Shown piece by piece: positions 14,318 to 16,909 of a stretch of 16,909 nucleotides of DNA (position 1 is its first letter; the number at the start of each line of letters is the position of its first letter). The notes below the pieces were generated by a model, which saw only the letters and a list, made by a program, of their open reading frames with translations, did not search any database and was not told the origin of the DNA. This DNA is from an uncultured Chloroflexota bacterium (GTDB taxonomy: Bacteria > Chloroflexota > Dehalococcoidia > Lucifugimonadales > CAJWER01): contig CAJWER010000039.1 of the NCBI GenBank assembly GCA_913030785.1, positions 1-16,909 on the forward strand. Direction: 5' to 3'. A program made the position numbers and the translations under genes.

Positions 14318-15436
14318 CTAACTTGCCTCTGGGTTTAGTTCAGCCAGATCTACCCACGATCCGCGCTGCGCCGACAACACCGCCGCGTCTGTGAATAGTT
14401 GTACGCGCCATCCGTCGTCGAGTCCGGGGTGCCCACTTGCCGTCCCATCGGCCCGTTCGCGAACACCCGGAAAAGCGTACTCGGCGAACTTGTTCACCTC
14501 GATCTCAGGAACAGTGTCAATCACCTCTGGCACACCACCTGGACGCACCAGCGAGATGGTCGAAGAGGCTCTATCGATACCCAGGGAGCCCTCGGTACCG
14601 TGTAGCTCCATGTCAGGGGACAGACCTTTTCGCAGGTACCGCGAGTGGGCGACCCGGATCGTGCCGAATGCGCCGCTGGCAAACTCCACCAGGATGGTCC
14701 CGTAGTCGTAGGCAGTCCCCAACCGGGTTTTCGAGGCATCGAGGACAGCGTGGCTTCCTCCCCAGTCCAAGGCCTCGCCTAGATTGGGCTCGCCAAGGTC
14801 CGGCTTCGGCGGGCTTATCACAGCGGCGTGGGCGACGACTCGCTTTGCCTCGTCGCCGATAATCCAGCGTGCTGCGTCGTATGCGTGAGATCCCACGTCG
14901 CCGACGCTACCACCTGCGGACAGCTCAGCATTGTCCCGCCACGTGAAAGGGATCGCATCGGGCCGAGGGTTCTGCCAGCGGCAGATTACGCCCTTTATAT
15001 CTCCAATCAGCCCGCCAGAGACTAGCTCCTTGGTCTTTGCGAAAACAGGGACATAACGCGACCAGAATGGTACAAAATGCCCGAGCCCTGAGCCTTTGTA
15101 GGCGGACCACATATCGTACGCCTCGCGCGCGTTGGCCCCGATGGGCTTGTCGCATATCATGTGTTTGCCGAGCTTCGCGCAGGCCATTACCGCCTCGTGA
15201 TGTAGTGCGTCCGGAGTCACGACCAGAACCAGGTCGACATCAGGATGCTCTACGACCTCCCGCCAGTCGTCAGTGACTATGCTCGCCCCGTCCTCGCGTG
15301 CAGCCTCCTCAAGAGGGCCGCGCCGACGAGCACACAACGCTACGATGTCCGCGTCGGCTACGGCCTCGCGAATCTCCTTGCGATACGGGGTCCCAATGAA
15401 GCCCGTAGCGCCGATCACACCTACTCCGAATTTCAT
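14318..15436 (-). CDS. Canonical Gfo/Idh/MocA-family oxidoreductase
   Basis: This 372-residue protein keeps every family landmark: VGVIGATGFIGTP Rossmann loop (5-17), LVVTPDALHHEAV, CDKP with Lys97, and GGSVGDVGSHAYDAARW (175-191) giving catalytic Asp180 and His184. It is therefore likely to be an active NAD(P)-dependent sugar or cyclitol dehydrogenase. The C-terminal domain contains YGTILVEFASGAFGTIRV and the usual ELHGTEGSLGID strand. GGAGG lies 6 nt before the ATG. It converges on the Gfo/Idh/MocA pair and is not in the same transcript, so it may serve a different step or sugar. The boundary between core DNA and the possibly foreign right end lies close upstream of its start. Confidence 0.88.
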   Translation of the reverse strand: MKFGVGVIGATGFIGTPYRKEIREAVADADIVALCARRRGPLEEAAREDGASIVTDDWREVVEHPDVDLVLVVTPDALHHEAVMACAKLGKHMICDKPIGANAREAYDMWSAYKGSGLGHFVPFWSRYVPVFAKTKELVSGGLIGDIKGVICRWQNPRPDAIPFTWRDNAELSAGGSVGDVGSHAYDAARWIIGDEAKRVVAHAAVISPPKPDLGEPNLGEALDWGGSHAVLDASKTRLGTAYDYGTILVEFASGAFGTIRVAHSRYLRKGLSPDMELHGTEGSLGIDRASSTISLVRPGGVPEVIDTVPEIEVNKFAEYAFPGVRERADGTASGHPGLDDGWRVQLFTDAAVLSAQRGSWVDLAELNPEAS

Positions 15437-16359
15437 GTAATGCCTCCGGTCGCGTTGAGAAATAGAGTTTTCATATACATGCGTGAGTGATACTCTCCCC
15501 AGGCTTCCCGCTCATGGCCCATCGCCCTTATCTCACTCGCCCCATTGATTCCGACCGGATGCCCGGAGGCATTCCGTACATCATCGGCAACGAGGCGGCC
15601 GAACGTTTCAGTTTCTACGGAATGAAGGCCATCCTCGTGGTCTTCATGATTCGCTATCTGGCTGACGCCGATGGGGGCATCGCCCCCATGGAAGAGGCCG
15701 AGGCCATGTCGTGGTACCACCTCTTCATGGCCGCCGTGTACCTGACGCCCTTGCTGGGCGCACTGCTGGCCGACATTCTTATTGGAAAATACCTCACCAT
15801 CCTCACGCTCTCGCTCGTCTATTGCCTGGGGCACCTCGCCCTGGCTCTCGATGAAACGCGGCTTGGGTCGTCGGTGGGGCTCTTCTTGATCGCACTCGGG
15901 GCGGGGGGCATCAAGCCCTGTGTCTCCGCCCACGTGGGCGATCAGTTTGGGAAGTCCAACCAGAACCTGCTGGAAAAGGTCTTTGGGTGGTTCTACTTCT
16001 CTATTAACCTGGGGGCATTTGCCTCGACACTCCTGACCCCCTGGCTGCTCGAGAATTACGGACCGCACGTGGCGTTCGGTGTACCCGGCATCCTGATGGC
16101 ACTGGCCACGCTGGTCTTCTGGATGGGACGACGGGTGTTCGTCCATGTGCCAGCAGGCGGCACCGCCTTTCTCAGGGAAACTTTCTCCAAAGCAGGGCTG
16201 GCTTCGATCAGCAGCCTGTTTGTGATCTACGCTTTCGTAGCCATGTTCTGGGCCCTCTTTGACCAGACCGGCTCAGCCTGGGTCCTGCAGGCCGAGCGAA
16301 TGGATCGCAATTTCCTCGGCTTCGAGTGGCTACCCTCACAGATCCAGGCCATCAACCCG

Positions 16360-16377
16360 ATCATGATCATGATCATG
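16360..16377 (+). repeat. Three tandem ATCATG hexamers inside the transporter
   Basis: Three perfect copies in phase with the reading frame encode the Ile-Met run IMIMIM within a membrane segment. The tract may be slippage-prone in steps of two codons, which would keep the frame. Confidence 0.6.
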
Positions 16378-16570
16378 ATTCCCATCTTCAACGGAATCAA
16401 AGCCCTCAAGTGGCCCGGTCTCTACGACCTGCTCAACCGCGTCTTCCCGCTGACCGCCCTGCGTAAAATCAGTATCGGCTTCTTCCTCACTGTGCTGGCC
16501 TTCATCATTCCCGCCTGGATCGAAGACCGCCTGGCCGCCGGCGAGTTCGTCAATATCACAGTTGGCGGTG

Positions 16571-16607
16571 CTGGCGCTGACACCACCACCGGCGGCGTCA
16601 GCGCCAG
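16571..16607. repeat. Perfect 11-bp inverted repeat at the transporter-thiolase junction
   Basis: CTGGCGCTGAC (16571-16581) and GTCAGCGCCAG (16597-16607) are exact reverse complements around a 15-nt GC-rich spacer, whose own CC/GG bases can extend the hairpin. The repeat falls exactly where transporter similarity (plus strand, ends ~16557) and thiolase similarity (minus strand, begins ~16608) both break off. It could be a shared terminator, the cause of a template switch, or its scar. Confidence 0.6.
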
Positions 16608-16909
16608 TTTTGCCATCAGCGTCGAAATAGCCTGAATCGGCGCCAGCGTAAACCACTCCGGCTCCAGGGACGCCGTCGCATAGCCCAGAATCCGCGCCTG
16701 TGGTCGCACGCCCAATTCCGCCATCTTTTCCTTGGATAGGACCAGGATGGCCGCCGCCCCGTCGTTGATGCTGGATGCGTTCCCCGCCGTCACCGTCCCC
16801 TCCGGCCCGAAGGCCGGACGGAGGCTCCGGAGCTTGTGCTCGTCGAAGCGCTTGGGCTCCTCATCGGTCACCACCGTCTCGGTGGCGCGACCCGACACCG
16901 CTTCCACCG
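16608..16909 (-). pseudogene. Thiolase (acetyl-CoA acyltransferase) internal fragment, runs off right edge
   Basis: About 100 codons of a thiolase read in from the right edge; the GTG at 16907 is internal, not a start. Recognisable parts are VTDEEPKRFD, LRSLRPAFGPEGTVTAGNAS (the classic thiolase GTVTAGNAS-INDGAAA stretch, residues ~30-53 of the fragment), and ILGYATASLEPEWFTLAPI (73-91). Similarity ends at about LMAKL (~16608). The expected following region with the EvNEAFA motif and C-terminal catalytic His and Cys is absent from the window. Thiolases join or cleave acyl-CoA thioesters in fatty-acid or ketone metabolism, unrelated to the sugar genes nearby. The gene is cut at its 3' end at the junction; its 5' end lies outside the window. 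Confidence 0.75.

Larger units (their letters stand above)
15514..16635 (+). pseudogene. POT/PTR2-family proton-coupled oligopeptide transporter, C-terminus missing
   Basis: The ATG at 15514 is preferred over an in-frame GTG at 15487; neither has a Shine-Dalgarno sequence, unlike the core genes. The open frame is 373 codons. POT hallmarks: ExxERFSFYG (27-36), GGIKPCVSAHVGDQF (131-145), and the PTR2 signature FYFSINLG (160-167). About nine hydrophobic segments are visible, from ILVVFMIRYL through INPIMIMIMIPIF to ISIGFFLTVLAFIIPAW. Similarity stops at GEFVNI (343-348); the last 25 codons are the antisense of a thiolase and encode GGAGADTTTGG-like filler. The final helices of a 12-14 helix transporter are therefore absent and the product should not work. 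The family is confident. Whether this gene belongs beside the sugar genes is doubtful. Confidence 0.75.

Noticed and set aside
15433..16146. 237-codon minus-strand open frame opposite the transporter
   Set aside because: His/Gln/Glu-rich antisense of the POT hydrophobic segments; no family features.
1..16909. CRISPR arrays, tRNA or rRNA genes, insertion sequences, phage genes
   Set aside because: No regularly spaced repeats, cloverleaf-like sequences, transposase or integrase motifs were seen in either strand.

Overview
The window is GC-rich and densely coding. It reads mainly as a catabolic neighbourhood from an uncultured, probably marine bacterium. The gene mix is sialidase-like propeller, GH32/43-like propeller, enolase-superfamily protein, three Gfo/Idh/MocA proteins, D-aminoacylase, PIG-L deacetylase and DHDPS-family lyase. 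It resembles SAR202-type Chloroflexota, with Poribacteria or another DOM- or glycan-degrading lineage as alternatives. This is inferred from gene families; there is no rRNA or universal marker gene here.

Layout. (1) 1-~390: a minus-strand fragment with the N-terminus of an unknown protein and the HTH tail of a Crp/Fnr regulator, cut near 390. (2) ~390-5634: plus-strand run of a 5'-truncated kinase-like protein, a large unrecognised protein with a probable N-terminal frameshift, a family-10-like glycoside hydrolase, and a sialidase-like Asp-box protein. (3) 5675-7583: a divergent pair, PIG-L (minus) and DHDPS-family lyase (plus), around a 175-bp control region. (4) 7599-11976: minus-strand operon, read D-aminoacylase, GH32/43-like protein, enolase-superfamily protein. 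(5) 12126-14235: divergent from that operon, two overlapping Gfo/Idh/MocA genes. (6) 14318-15436: a canonical Gfo/Idh/MocA gene on the minus strand. (7) 15514-16909: a POT-family transporter losing its C-terminus near 16557, facing a thiolase fragment cut near 16608 that runs off the right edge.

The core genes (3066-15436) share strong GGAGG, AGGAG or GAGG ribosome-binding sites and compact spacing. Together they could release, N-deacylate, oxidise, dehydrate and aldol-cleave an acylated (amino) sugar or sugar acid, but no substrate can be read from the sequence. Several members have lost textbook catalytic residues: PIG-L (Asp to Lys), the enolase-superfamily protein (third metal ligand), the first Gfo/Idh/MocA protein (Lys, Asp and His) and the DHDPS-family protein (Thr-Thr). 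They are divergent subfamilies or pseudoenzymes, not standard enzymes.

Both ends look like joins between unrelated sequences (~390 and ~16560-16608, possibly also ~15440-15514). These may be assembly or amplification chimeras or real rearrangements. Any story linking the transporter, thiolase or Crp fragment to the core depends on settling this.
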